This document shows, one piece after another, positions 1 to 12,100 of a stretch of DNA of 64,000 nt. The stretch covers positions 212,625,734-212,689,733 of the forward strand of contig NC_068938.1 of assembly GCF_016801865.2 (NCBI RefSeq), read 5' to 3'. Positions within the stretch are counted from its first letter, which is position 1; each line of letters opens with the position of its first letter. The stretch is from Culex pipiens pallens (lineage: Eukaryota > Arthropoda > Insecta > Diptera > Culicidae). The notes below the pieces were generated by a model, which did not search any database, was not told the origin of the DNA, and saw only the letters and a program-made list of their open reading frames with translations. Made by a program: the position numbers and the translations under genes.

Positions 1-402
1 AAAAAGTGCTTTTTGATTGCAAATTTAATTTTACATAAAAAAATTTACTTAAAAAAATCATAAATAAATATTGAAATAACAAGCCATAGTTTCAACATTT
101 GCATGGAAAAAGTGTTTCAAAATGCATTTTACACTAGTTCAGTTGTTTTGCAATCATTAGTTTTCAAAAAATGTAAAATTTGACGAAAACAAAAATTTTA
201 GCAAGAAAAAACTTTTCGCGATAGTAAACATCGAAAACTTAAAAAAATATTTTTTTTGCCCCCTGATTTTTCAGGCCAACTTTGATGAGGAGGAGACAAG
301 AACTTTAAATAAAATTTGTACCAGCCTAATGGTGTGTCAATAAATATCATTTACCTGATGCTACATTTTTCAAAAATCATATTTTTTCATAAATGCACAC
401 TT
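1..402. repeat. Reverse-orientation fragment of the GGCC-end MITE-like family
   Basis: Bases about 75-290 are the reverse complement of the family seen intact at 43594-44037. They share AACAAGCCATAG, the TTTTACAC..CAGTTGTTTTGCAATCA stretch and CCCCCTGATTTTTCAGG. Termini are incomplete. No gene. Confidence 0.5.
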
Positions 403-902
403 GGGTGACAAGAAAAATGTAAATTTTGGAAAATCTTAACAGATCCTCCCGGGTTCGATTCATTATGTTAAAATAAGTGATTGTGCAAATTTTGAACCAA
501 ATCGGTTAATGTATAAGGGTCGTTTTTATCGTTGAAGTTTGTATAGGAAAACCACAAAAATGTATGAGGAAAAGCAAAAATCTCAAAATTACACCAAAAA
601 GGTGGCGTTAAATGTGTCGGATCATCGGATCATCGAGTGTGAGATTCTTGAGTAAAATTTTATGACAAACAACTTTGTAAAAGACGGTAAAACGATTCGA
701 GTTAACTTAGCGTTAGCGAGTTATTAGCGATTTAAAGCAGATGTTTTTGTATGAAAAGATTTTTTTCACCAAATTAAACGATAAAAAGCTACCCTTAAAC
801 CTAAACCGATTTCGCTCAAATCTTTCAAAATTATACTTATTTTTGCCTAAGGAATCGAATCAGGGGGTATCCCTGAGGTCAATTCTTTTTTTATTGTCAC
901 CC
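403..902. repeat. MITE-like element with GGGTGACAA termini
   Basis: GGGTGACAAGAAAAA (403-417) is mirrored by TTATTGTCACCC (891-902). Inside are further inverted matches, for example AAGGGTCGTTTTTATCGTT (518-536) against AACGATAAAAAGCTACCCTT (778-797). No ORF. Typical of a small non-autonomous DNA element. Confidence 0.55.
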
Positions 903-2030
903 TAATGCATACAAAAAAAATAATATTAAATCAAAAATATAAATTCTGGGGACTTCAATTGTCGTTTTTTAAAGTTTGCTACTGTCTTGTCTGAGAAGTC
1001 CTAACCAATAGCTACATTTTTTTCGAAGACCTTCACCTTCACGATTATTTGGTAACTATATTTTTAAAAGTTATTAGGAAAAATTAACTTTTTCTCGGCT
1101 CATTTCTGTTATCGGCTTTGATCATTAATTACAGCATTCATCAAGGGTTTTGGACAGTTTGAAATTGATACATAGCTTAAATAAAAGTGAGCAAGCAACT
1201 CTCTATTTTTTTATGAATCTTTAAATGTTGTTTGAATAGTGAAAAACTGCAAAAGTGACAAGAATAGGTCGAAAAGCTTTGTGTGATGGAAATGAGTATA
1301 TTTCCCCTAGGAGGAAATTTAAACCAAATTAAAATTTGTTTATCAAATTTTTAAGGCTGTTGCAAAAAATTTAAACCTTGATGTTCAGCGACTCTGATCA
1401 ATATTGATAGGAGGCTGCAAAAATGTAAAAATGGCATTTAAAGTCATGAGTTTCAAAATAGAAATGAACAAAATAGTTGCAAAATGTATCATACACGGTT
1501 ACAGTTGTTTTGTAATCAATAGTTTCCATGTTAAAGTGTATCGATAAAATATTTTTCACAGAAAAAAAATAAATTAAAAATGAGCAATAATGATATCACG
1601 CAATTTGCAATCTTTTAATTTGAAGTCACAGCATGACATTCATTATTTTTTGTCTATTGAACTTGCCCAGAGTCGAAGGGACATAAATTTATAATAAATA
1701 GCAGCAGCTTAGATTAAACATTTTGGCAATCACGAAAAAGAAATACAAATCGGTCAAAAAAAGAAAACCGTTGCAAATATTTTTCAAAATTCAAAAAATA
1801 TAAAACATTTTTTCAAAAATCTTCAACATTTAATGGAAATATTAGTCTAATCAACTAAAAACAGTTTGAAATGCATTTTACTGCATTGATAGCCATATTT
1901 AGCTTGTTTGGGCTCGTTTAAAATATTTTGTTTTTTTTATGAAATTCTTCTCAAATTATTTGCAACGGCGGAAATATTAGATATTATAAAAAATGAATGG
2001 CAATATAAATTTAAACGACTGAGTCTCAAC
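903..2030. other. AT-rich non-coding stretch with degraded repeat pieces
   Basis: No ORF of note. About 1360-1690 and 1840-1985 carry diverged pieces of the GGCC-end family (TTGCAAAA..., AATGCATTTTACTGC, ATATTTAGC, ATTTGCAACGGC). Confidence 0.5.
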
Positions 2031-2074
2031 TATATAAACAAACTAATTTTAAAAGAGCTACATGTGTTAGTCAG
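2031..2074 (+). promoter_or_regulatory. Possible core promoter
   Basis: TATATAAA at 2031-2038 is followed about 40 bases later by TCAG (2071-2074), an initiator-like motif, and then by sequence of higher GC. The spacing is longer than ideal and AT-rich DNA gives many TATA matches. Offered as a weak candidate for the gene containing 2719-3203. Confidence 0.15.
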
Positions 2075-2718
2075 GCACTGATAAGTACCGAGGACGGCAG
2101 TTTCCTTCTCACAAGCATCAATTCAAAATTCAAATCAACTTCAACTCGCTTCCGTTTCCTGTGGGCACCCAAATGCAACACGTATATCAGTTACTATGTA
2201 ATTCAGTTGCCTTTAAATTCAATCTCTCAAATCTGTACTCGTATGATTTTGACTCCCACCAGCTTCCGGCACAACGCCCAGAAGCTCTTCTCGCCTCTCC
2301 ACTTATCCGAACTTCCGAAATTGTAATTTCGTTAATACCATATCCACTCGGTTTTGCACCATCTGTAAATAATGGAGCCAAATTGCTTCCACAACATGCA
2401 ACAAAATTGGTTTTGATATGCGGCAAAAAAGGGGGGAAAAGGGAAGGGGTAGGAGGGGAGGTCCTCAAAAGGCTAATCCTCAAAAATAACACTTTCTCTA
2501 TCTCGTCTGAAACTTGCATCATTCATTTATGCAGATGACTTACTCCCACACGGAAAATATCTAATGCTTTAGGAAGGGCTTACTATAATACGTACTCTAT
2601 ACTTTATCCTTTATGTGTGTCCTGCCTTGGGGCTATCTCTTTCCTCTTGTACATTTTACTATTTCGTGTATGTATGCTTGGTTGTGTGTGCGCACACACA
2701 CAATTTTCTCCACCACAG
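2075..2718. other. Non-repetitive region before the 2719 exon
   Basis: Composition is less AT-rich than the flanks. Open frames exist on both strands (2161-2538 +, 2187-2522 -) but show no recognisable domain or supporting splice context. It may be 5' UTR or intron. Confidence 0.3.
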
Positions 2719-3203
2719 GCACCGGGTGCCAACTTCTGGGACGATGGCCATCACTGGTCATCGTTGCTGGCAACGGAACCAGGACTGTTCAACCGGCTGC
2801 CCCCAACAGCTTCCTCAACCTTTGCGGTAGCTCCTACACCAAGCTTTCCACCAACTCCTACTACTACTGCTAGCAGTGCTTCCTACTACCACCACCACCA
2901 GCACTCTGCTTCCACCTACGACGAAGAAGAGGACGATGGCCGTTCCAGAAAGCAGCAGCACCACGGCAGCAGAAAGGACAATCACCATTCCGGGAAGAGA
3001 GGACATCGTCCTCGAGGTGTGCCATCTTCCAGCAACAGTTTAACCTACGTTGACGATGATGACGACGATGGTCCGTCAGTAGCTCCAGGTGATTCGGCCA
3101 GACAACTGCATCCGCAGGAACGGAGAGGCGTCCGTGGACGACGCCGACGGAGGCCAACGGTCAAGCCGGATTATAATACTTCGTTCCGAGAAGAAGGACA
3201 CAC
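2719..3203 (+). CDS. Probable coding exon, unlinked or alternative exon of the mucin-like gene
   Basis: An acceptor-like CTCCACCACAG ends at 2718. The frame from there reads A-P-G-A-N-F-W-D-D-G-H-H-W-S-S-L-L. It continues through Thr/Pro, His, Asp and Arg/Lys-rich low-complexity parts to a TAG at 3205-3207. GC content and codon pattern are much more gene-like than the flanks. Three endings are possible: the stop at 3207 (terminal exon, with AATAAA at 3664), a weak phase-2 donor at 3203/3204, or phase-1 donors near 3016 and 3088. The phase-2 donor would join in frame to 6419-6572. It could belong to the mucin-like gene or to another gene to the left; I cannot decide from sequence alone. Confidence 0.5.
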
Positions 3204-3207
3204 GTAG

Positions 3208-6200
3208 CATCAATCCTCGACCTGTTTCCGGGAAGAGTGTGTCCTTTTTTGCTTCGTTCCCGTGTTGTATCGTAAACATGATTGATTAGGTCCTCTCTCT
3301 ATCTATCTTTATATGTACCTACCTATATTGCGCCATTGGGTTTTGTTGTGTACAGCAAAGTTCTACTAACCTATCTATCTTTCAACAACAACAACAGCAA
3401 AATCGGGAGAGGCCGTCGACCGGTGACGGTGCGGAAGCTAGTTTTGTTGTTTTTACCCACTTTGAGCTATGTACAGAGCAGCTCCTATCCTCTATCTATC
3501 CCATACATACTTTACTAACAACCATGATTGAGGCGCTTCCGGGCGCTTCAGTTGTGTGTGTTTTGATGATCATGTATCCAATCAATATTAGATGTATATC
3601 TCCCGCAGATTGATGTGGGCAAGCTAAATTGTTTGTTTGGTGTTCGATATACGATATAATGGCAATAAACGTGATTGGTTTTTCACTTGTTTTGGAATAA
3701 AATCAAGGTCAGATTTCAGTATTCTTAAAATGTCAAATAAATGGTTTAAATCGGAATTGTTTTTATTTTCATCACATGCAAATATTATTGCTTTAGTAAG
3801 TGAGAAAAGGTAATTTAAAAATGTTATTATATTTTTAATGAACATGCCTACTTCTTTAAAAAAGTTCACGGTTTTTGACTTTCTCTCAACACTCAAAAAA
3901 ATGAGTTCGCGTAAACGTGAACAGAGTTCATGCCAACGGGAACCAGGAAGAAAACTGTTCACTTTCATGGTGCAATGCACTATAAAAGTTGAACAGTTTT
4001 CTTCCTGGTTCCCGGTGGCATGAACTCTGTTCACGTTTACGCGAACTCATTTTTTCGAGTGAAATAATGAAACTTGGTACATATTTTTGTATTTTGTCTT
4101 GTTTTTTGCTTTATTTTTTTTTGTATTTCCTTGGCTGTTTGCATGCTTTTTTGTCGATTGGTTTTATTATTAGTCTGCTGGAATATTTTTTTCAGGATCA
4201 TTTATTCAAAATATTCCTTGTTGAGCTCAAACGTTTGTAAAAGTGGTAAATGTTTTTTCAGAAGTTGATGATTACATCTCGCTAAAAGTAATGTTTTACT
4301 CTTTTGAAAACTGTTTTAAGTTTATTTTGACATTTATTTTATTATTTTTTATCAATTAGAACACTGCTGGACTCGCAATTTTTTTTTATTTATTTCTGCT
4401 AATTTATTTTTGCAGATTTTTGCTTGTTGAACAGCCTAAAATTCAACTCAATTAGCCTCAACGCTTTTACCTAAATTTACTATTAAAAGTATCGAACATT
4501 ATGCTAACTTTAGTTTCTATTGATTTTGAATTAAAGTATTTATTTAAATTTTGCAAATGAATTATTTTTTTTAGATTCAATAAGGGTCCCAAGAGCAAAG
4601 TTTTCCTTATTTAATAGATCTACAAACTTATTTTTTCTAGCACTTTTTCATAAGCTGATAACTTAAGTACAACAACATTCTCACAATTATTCAAGTGACA
4701 ATAAATTTTGTATTAATTACAAAGTTAACGAAATCTGAACATGACTTAATGATAGTAGTTGGACCACACAAAAAGAAATAGAAAAAAGTGTCATTTTTTG
4801 AAGTTTTTAAATTTTTCAATTTTGAGTTATATCTGATAAATCAATTTCAATAAAAGTATATCGCTTGAGATTAATAAAAATAAGAAAATTACAAAAACTT
4901 GTTGTTTCTGCACAATTGTTCGTAAAAAAAACAACATATTTTCAACCTTTTGTATGGAAAGATTCTCTTTTGCATTTACATTGTGAAACTGCTTACTTTT
5001 ATGTACTGTCTCGAATGTACTTCTCGAATGACGAAACAACCTTCTTTTCTGTACAAAAAATAATTGAATCGAAAATAATAATATTTACTCATAAATACAA
5101 AGTCCTAAATGTTCTACTTGTCAGCTATGGAAAGGAAACTGAAAAGTAAAAGTTCAATTAATACTTTTAAAGACTGGTTTGATTTCAAGCTTTTAAGTCT
5201 AAATTTTCAAAAAAAATATTATTTTATTTTTTTTGTTTATGATGGGAAATTGATTGTTACGATCAAACGGATATTACAGGCCAAACATTTTAATGGAAAT
5301 TTTAATTTTTGACCCATTTTAATTTTTGATCCATTGGGCCTGAAAGGGTTAAAATGTGAACTAACTTATCATTTGACTTAAAATTTCATTGAAAACTATT
5401 TTTTTAGGACTCATCGTATTAATCAATCCCCGTTCAAATAGGACTCTTAACATCATTATTTAGTCCATAAAACTTTCCATACAAAAATTACCGATAAAAA
5501 ATCTGGCAGAAACCTAATATAGGAAAATCATACAATTATGCATGGAGAAGAAGTTACAGGATATAAATATATTTAAAAGTTTGTAGAATTTAGATGGTTT
5601 AATTGATTATTCGGGAAAAAGAGTAAAATTTAAATTTTCATTGAAATAAATGTTTACAAAATCATTCATTTTAATCATTTCATTTTAATCAAAAAAGTTT
5701 TCGAAATTGGCAGAAAAAGATAAACCTGGAAATAAAAAGTTGGTAGTGCCACCAATTAAAAAAATATTTTAGGCCTTAAGCAAGACAAAAAAAGTTTACA
5801 TAATTTTTTTTCTGAAGCTATCATAAAATTTTAATATTTATGTACTTTTAACTTTATGTACTTCTGCTAAATTTTCATGTGTTGTTTTGAGACCTTGTTT
5901 GAAAATTACCTTCAGAGTATCGAAAAGCACATGATTTCTATATATACCTAAAGCTGGTTAAGATATACCAATTTTAAAAAAGCTTGGTAGTGACAATACA
6001 AAAATCGTCAATTTTGAACCGTTTATGGAAAAATCATGGAATAAATAATTAAAAAATAATTTTCAAGAGCAAGGTTAAAGTCCATGAAATTTTTTCTATG
6101 TAAAACTGCAGTTAAGATTTGCTGCTTCCGTTCACTGTTTCTGTATCATTACAATCAAGAAAATTATTCAAGCGTAAGTACTTTTCCCCAAGATTACCTA

Positions 6201-6418
6201 GAACTTTTCGTCGTAGATGTGCACTAACATCCGAATGAAAACTAATGCCAGTAGTTTAGAGTAGAAGTTCTCCTCTGTCTCTGTGTAGTGATTTCTGTAA
6301 TGCTCAGTAGAAACCATAGGTTGGGCTCATGTCTTTAGTGTGTGTTTTATGTGTGTTTGATTGTGTTATCTATTTGTCTGTGAGTGTGTGTGTGTGTTTC
6401 CATAATTTCCTTTTCCAG
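3208..6418. other. Gene-free stretch; first part may be 3' UTR
   Basis: Up to about 3700 the sequence is non-repetitive and includes AATAAA at 3664 and 3697, so it may be the 3' UTR of the 2719 exon. From about 3700 it becomes AT-rich intron-like or intergenic sequence containing the hairpin element at 3890-4061. Otherwise I see no gene. Confidence 0.45.
3890..4061. repeat. 172-bp near-perfect foldback element
   Basis: The left arm, from CACTCAAAAAAATGAGTTCG, is mirrored by the right arm ending CGAACTCATTTTTTCGAGTG. The two arms of about 75 bases are almost fully complementary around a loop of about 20 bases. No coding potential. This is a foldback MITE, and a transcript through it would form a long hairpin. 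Confidence 0.8.
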
Positions 6419-6572
6419 TAGTTTAGTCAAATTAAATTTTCGGTCTGGCCCCTGGCCACACGCCGCCATCGTTGGCGCGCACAGCGCACAACACTTCATC
6501 CCCTTTGAGACGACGGGAGCAGAAGCGGTCTTTCGCCGGAAACCAACCGAAAACCACCACCGGTCATATTAA
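6419..6572 (+). CDS. Possible terminal coding exon
   Basis: The acceptor TTTTCCAG ends at 6418, after a TG-rich run. Read with one base completing a codon, it gives S-L-V-K-L-N-F-R-S-G-P-W-P-H-A-A and about 50 residues in total, then TAA at 6570-6572. The phase matches the weak donor at 3203/3204. The local composition is GC-rich compared with the surroundings. A 51-codon ORF can occur by chance, so this is tentative. Confidence 0.25.
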
Positions 6573-7117
6573 GTTTTATGTAACACGATTAGTTTTATTA
6601 CGTTCTCCACGTTCTGACGCTGTAATTCCCAGTGATAACAACTTTCTCGTTCTGTTCTATCTCCCCCCTTACACTTCCTCTTACTCCTTCTGTAGGGCAC
6701 ACTGCAACACGTTTGGCTATTTCTATCCGCCTCTATCTGCTCTCTCGTATCCTTTCTCACTGGCAAACTAGCAAGTCTTTCGACGGCGTCCTCGTCGTCG
6801 TCACCTTAACCAAATTTTCCCCGACACTACACGTGTTCATTAGCCGGAAAACTACACAGTACTTTACAATTTTCGTTTCGTTAATTTAATTCAATCCCGG
6901 CGGGGTTGTTCCGCACCTGTACTATCCCGAAGTGTGTTCGGTGGAGCATTTCCAAGTTTCAGGTTATGCTTCATTGAGTCTATCAGTCTGTTTTACCTTC
7001 CCCACTCGTGTGTACATAACCTCTGAATACTATCTGTAAAGCTTTTTGTGTCCCGAACTTACCATGGCCATTCTGTATTCTTGTTCTAAACAACCGACTT
7101 ACCTGCATTCCTTTCAG
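6573..7117. other. Non-repetitive stretch before the large mucin exon
   Basis: Moderate GC, C/T-rich, with no repeats. Contains an ATG in good context at 7064, in frame with the exon at 7118. It is probably intron, or 3' UTR of the 6419 candidate exon. Confidence 0.35.
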
Positions 7118-9160
7118 GCGAAGGTTAGACTTGATCAAGGCCACTCTTTGCTAACGACCGCTAACGCTTCCACCGCCTTCACCACCACAATCGTCACCAC
7201 CAACAGCACCTTCCCTTCCACCACCAGTACTGCTGCGGCATTAATCGCTAACGAAATAGACCCTGCTGCGGACTGGGCGACGGGGGAGCAGGAGGAGGCT
7301 GGCGGAGAACGCGTGGTGGAACCGGTGGCCGCCGGGCTGACCCAGAGTCGTATCGACGTGGACACCTCCAACCATTCGCCGTCGGTGACCGTGTCGATCT
7401 TCAGTGCCCTCGCGGAGATCCTCTCGCAGCCAACCGAAAGTTTCCAATTTTTGTCTTCCAGCACCGATTTTCCGACAAGCACTTCGACGACCACCACCAC
7501 CACAACCACAACCACCACTACAACTACCACCACCACCACTACAACTCCTAAGCCACGCACTTTGCAAAAGCCCCTGGCCAAGGTACCGGAACTTGGAAGC
7601 ACCTCTACTGCTATCCCTGTCGATTCGGGCGCCACCACAGTGTTGTTTGTAAATAGTGGTGACCCGAACGGCGATTCTTCCTCGCTCACAACTGTTGTAA
7701 ATAATTCTCCCGAAGGAACCGCCACCACGACTAGCATTCCTCTGTCCACAACGGTGATGGACAGGGCTCATCCCGATCCCAGCATGTTATCCGAAAGCGA
7801 AGAGTTCTTCCTTAACAATGAAATCGAGAGCGAGATCCGACCGCGATTCTTGGAATCCGACGAAGATCCGACGACCACCACGTCCGCTAATTATCCCACC
7901 GAGATAACTACCGATCCTTTGCTGAACGACCTCTTTCCTTTCTCCCAGACAACAACCCGGAAATATCCCGCTCCTACCGTCACTCCCAATCCCAATACCC
8001 AACCTCCCACTACTATTACCATCCCAACTACTACTACTACTACTACGGTCAATGTTGAGAAGCCTACCACTGTTAAACTGACCCCGGAGAGTACCGAGAG
8101 CATGCTGCTAACGCAGTCGTCCACTAATCGAATGCTACTAACCGAAAGCGTTGACCTAACGACGACCTCGCTCCCACTGACCACGGTTCCATTCCCGGTG
8201 GACTCGCATCAACCATCATCATTCGCCGTCACAACGCAATCCGCCGAACTCGAAACTACCACTTTCATGCCTAGCACAGAGCCTATCAGTAGTCTACCGC
8301 CTATCATCTCAACCACCACCGCTAGTGCTACGCTTGTCCCTAAATTGTCCCAGCACCTGCAGGAGAGTGCTACCGTTTCCGAATCGCTGCCCGCTTCCTA
8401 TACTAACGTTACTAAATCATCACTGACACCGCACACAACCACCACCGAACAAGAACCGACGATCACCACTACGACGACCGCATCGGCGACGACTGCCGAG
8501 TCGGAGCAAACGACCCTCACCATGATCGTTACATCGGCACCGATGACCGTAAGTAGGACTGCTACACACGTTTCGTTTCAAAATTCCTCCGAAGCCACGA
8601 CACCCCGGTCCCCCTTTATCCTCACGTCCTCCGAAGATCCGTTCCCCGAGTACCGTCCACGATTCTCAAACCGCCCTACCGTTTCCGGGGTTGCACAGAG
8701 TTCCACCAGCACAAGCACGACCTTCCGGACGTCGTCCGTCCTGGTCACCAGCACCGATAGGAGCACTCCACTAACCACAACAACAACAACAACAACGCCC
8801 GCCAAGCCGCGATCGCGTGGTATCGTCGTGTACGGCATCCTCCCCAACAATACGGTCATCCGGCGCGTCATCGGCGGCGATGACGAGCCGTCCACCACCA
8901 CCACCGAGAACCCCCGTGTCGTGTTTGGCATTTACCCGAACGGTACGATCGTGCGTCGCTACCCGAACGGAACCATCGTGCCGGATCGGCCCCGTCAGCG
9001 GACGGGCCGCGTCGAGATCACCGACATTGATCCTCGCGAGCTGCGGGATCCCAACAGCTACATCTACCGTACAACGGCTGCACCTACTAGCACCACCACT
9101 TCCACCACCACCACCACCAATCTCCCAACTAGTTCCACAACTGTTTCGATCGAAGCAACG
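7118..9160 (+). CDS. Mucin-like gene, large Thr-rich exon
   Basis: The exon begins after the acceptor CTTTCAG (7111-7117) and reads A-K-V-R-L-D in a frame open to a stop at 9269-9271. Poly-Thr runs lie around 7490-7550, 8020-8050, 8777-8800 and 9085-9120. Around 8819-9000 a short motif recurs: G-I-L-P-N-N-T-V-I-R-R, then G-I-Y-P-N-G-T-I-V-R-R, then Y-P-N-G-T-I-V. It supplies three N-glycosylation sequons and is followed by a conserved-looking block, I-T-D-I-D-P-R-E-L. The 3' border is my choice: ACG|GTACAT at 9160/9161 keeps phase 0 with the next exon and is placed just after the Thr tract. Other phase-0 GT codons further down are possible. The ATG at 7064 could extend the exon upstream but gives no signal peptide. 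Confidence 0.75.
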
Positions 9161-12100
9161 GTACATAGCGCCAGAAAACCTCCACCAATTCTCGCCCGCT
9201 TGCCGTACAGTAGCATTGCCCCGCTGCTTGTCTCCGTAGTACCGCGTAGTTCCTTCATCTATTCATTCTGACCCCCAACCCTCACGTCCGAATTGCACGA
9301 TCGGAAGCAAGTCTCACCCCCTCAAGTTTTCTTCGTAGCCGCTTGGTTGATCCTAACCCGCATGCGTTGACCCGTTGTCGTTGAACACACCTAACCCCAA
9401 AAGCATCCGCTTGCGCATTCACCATTCTTCACCACCACGTTCTAAACCTGTCTAACCTATCTTTGCTTGACGAAGTCAAGTCCCACCGTGCGTTGATTGT
9501 GTTAACCGTTTTGCTTGTTTGTGGAACTCCAGGGCACTACCGCAATCATTGACATCTTGAGAAAGTACAACGAGGAGAACCAGCTGGACACCAAGATCAA
9601 ATCGGACGCCGTGTTCTCGCTGGCGGCTAAGAAATCGAGCGCTAAAAAGACGGACGGTCCCACCAAGATATCGCTGGATGTCGATTTCACGGTAGGTTGT
9701 TTCCTCGTTGTGACACTTTGAACTAGCTAACCAAGCCCCTTTTAGACCAAGAAGCCCACCGAAGAGGTCCGCATCAACCGGCCGAACGCCCCGGACATCA
9801 TCTACCGGTGGAAGGCGCCAACCAGCTCGGAGAACCCCGCCGTGCTGACCAGCACGGAGGAAGCCGCCGTGGCGGACAACACCGTCCCGGATAACATCGT
9901 GGAGCGCAAAACCACCACCGTCCAACCAACCGAGCAGCCTGAGCTTCCCGAGGACGTAGAACTGCGCATATCTTCCGCTAACGCCGCTAACGCTAACAAC
10001 GCTTCGCCGCCTCCTTCAATCAAGATGGAAGTTTCAGAACTTAACAACTCCATAACTTCTACGTTACTTCCTGTCGCAGAGAAGCCAGTCACGACGACGA
10101 CGACGACGACGACTTCGACTAGCACTACAACAACTCAGAAGCCCACTACAACAACTACAACAACCACTACTCAGAAACCAACAACAACTACAACACCAAC
10201 AACTCCGAAACCAACGACGACGACGACCCCAAGCACCACGACCTTCCGAAGCTTATCGATCGTAACATCTACTCCGAAGCCACGCAACGATCCACTGGAA
10301 ACGAATCTCAAGCTGTTGCAGCAGTACCTGGAGGCGAATCAGGTTCGGTTGACAACCGCCTTCATTCAGCACGGCGCTAACGCTAGTTTGACCATTTCAG
10401 AAGGACATCACCGCTACGAGAGCCGTGACGCCAACGACGACGGCAGTGCCCAGCACCACGTCCAGAAGTACAACAACTTCGACGACGACGACAACCACCC
10501 CGAAGCCCACAACAACCTCAACAACAACGTTGCGGACAACGACAACGACAAAGCGAGCTCCAAGCACAACGGCCAAGCCGAACAAGCCCAGCAACGACAG
10601 CCGCTTTAACCAGAATCAACTGTTTGTCCCCACGACGCAACGCACCAGAACCACAACCTATTCCGACACGGAAGATCTTGCATTTTTGGTGAGTTGTCAG
10701 TACAGAAACGTTCAAAATGATCGCTAACGCCTTTCAATTTCAGCGTCAACTGGCCCGATTCCTGAACGGGGGTCAGCTTCCAGGTCAAACAACGAAGCGG
10801 ACAACGAAGAAGCCAACAACAACGCGAACCACAACTACAACAACCACAACAACAACGACAACAACGCCGCGGCCTACTACCACCACCACAACGAGTACAA
10901 CGAGACGGCCTACTACGACGCTTCCGTTGAGCACGGTGATCGTGGAGAAGGATGATCTGGACTTCCTGAACGATGTCCGCAAGCTGCCGAACTTTGCCAC
11001 GCCGAATCCGCTGGTGGACAGCTCGTTGGCCAACCGCATTCTTCAGCTGGCAATCAACCGCGATCCGAAGAGCATATCCGTTGAAAAGCAACTCAATGGG
11101 ATCGTGACGTCTCCGAAACCGGCGAGTTTGTCTCCGACGGAGATTGAGCAGACCAAGAAGCAGTTGGATAAGGAGCTGCAGTCGTACAACAACGATATCC
11201 GGCTGTTGTCTACCCTGCTTGGACGACCCATTTCCGGTAATGATATCCCTAGTCTGACGAAGCAGTTGGTGCCTTCTACGCCACGACCTACGACAACCAC
11301 AACCCGTGCAACCACGACGACTCCCCGCAGACCGGAAGTGGACCAGGCGCTGCTTCAGGAACTATTGCTCAAGCAACAGCGCCAGCACAACTCTAGTCCC
11401 GCCGTCGTTGAAGGCCCGAACGTGTACGGCAGTACCAACGAAGCGATCCTGGCTTCGGTGCTGAAGCAGCGCGGAATTGGTCCGGCCAACACGAACGCCA
11501 ACATCGAGGAGATCCTCGCGAAGATATCACCTCGCAGCAGCGCCATAACGGTGCAACCGATCATCACGACCACGACGCCAAGGCCTAGGCCTCGGCCGGT
11601 GCGACCTCTGGAGGCTGCACCACCTCCACTGCGATCATCGCGTCCCATCTTGGACGGGTTGTCCTGGCTTTGGCGGGAGTGGCAAGCCACGGCTCCGCAG
11701 CCCCAGCGACAGCGACTGCCGGGATCGTCGTTGATCGCGTCTCCACCCCCGTCCGAGAGCTTCGGACTCAGTGGAGGCTTTGGCGGTGGAGGAGGTGGCC
11801 GAGGTCGGCCGTCTGCGCAGTCGCAGGTGTTCCGGGATCAGGAGGGACTCGATCCGGATGCGGTGAGTTGGGTAAATTCCGAATGGAAATCTTGACCGTA
11901 AGCTCAACCTTGGATTTCAGAAACCCATCAACCCAAGTGTCACGGAGGAGGCTCCCTCGCTGCTGGGTGGCCTGACCAGCGTGAATCCGGCAGGTCAGCT
12001 ACTGAACGCGGCCATTGGAGTGACGCGAGCGGTGACCCAGTTCCTTGGAGTGGCGCTGCAGGTAAAAAAAATAACATATAAAAACGCAAAAAAAATAAAA

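Noticed and set aside
2161..2538. 125-codon + strand frame (with a 111-codon frame opposite)
   Set aside because: Both strands are open, there is no recognisable domain, it starts from a non-ATG codon in the longest form, and there is no splice or poly(A) support.
7064..7117. ATG in good context as the start of the mucin-like protein
   Set aside because: The peptide before 7118 has no signal sequence and a strong acceptor lies at 7117, so an internal exon is more likely. Not excluded.
7135..7749. - strand frame with a long poly-Val run
   Set aside because: It is the antisense shadow of the poly-Thr codons of the mucin exon; similar shadows occur opposite 7891-8184, 8578-8931, 9802-10125 and 10785-11039.
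10401..10609. Continuation of the 9746 exon in the same frame (Asp/Asn/His-rich)
   Set aside because: Composition changes abruptly at the TTTCAG, and the alternative frame restores the Thr-rich pattern with exact phase.
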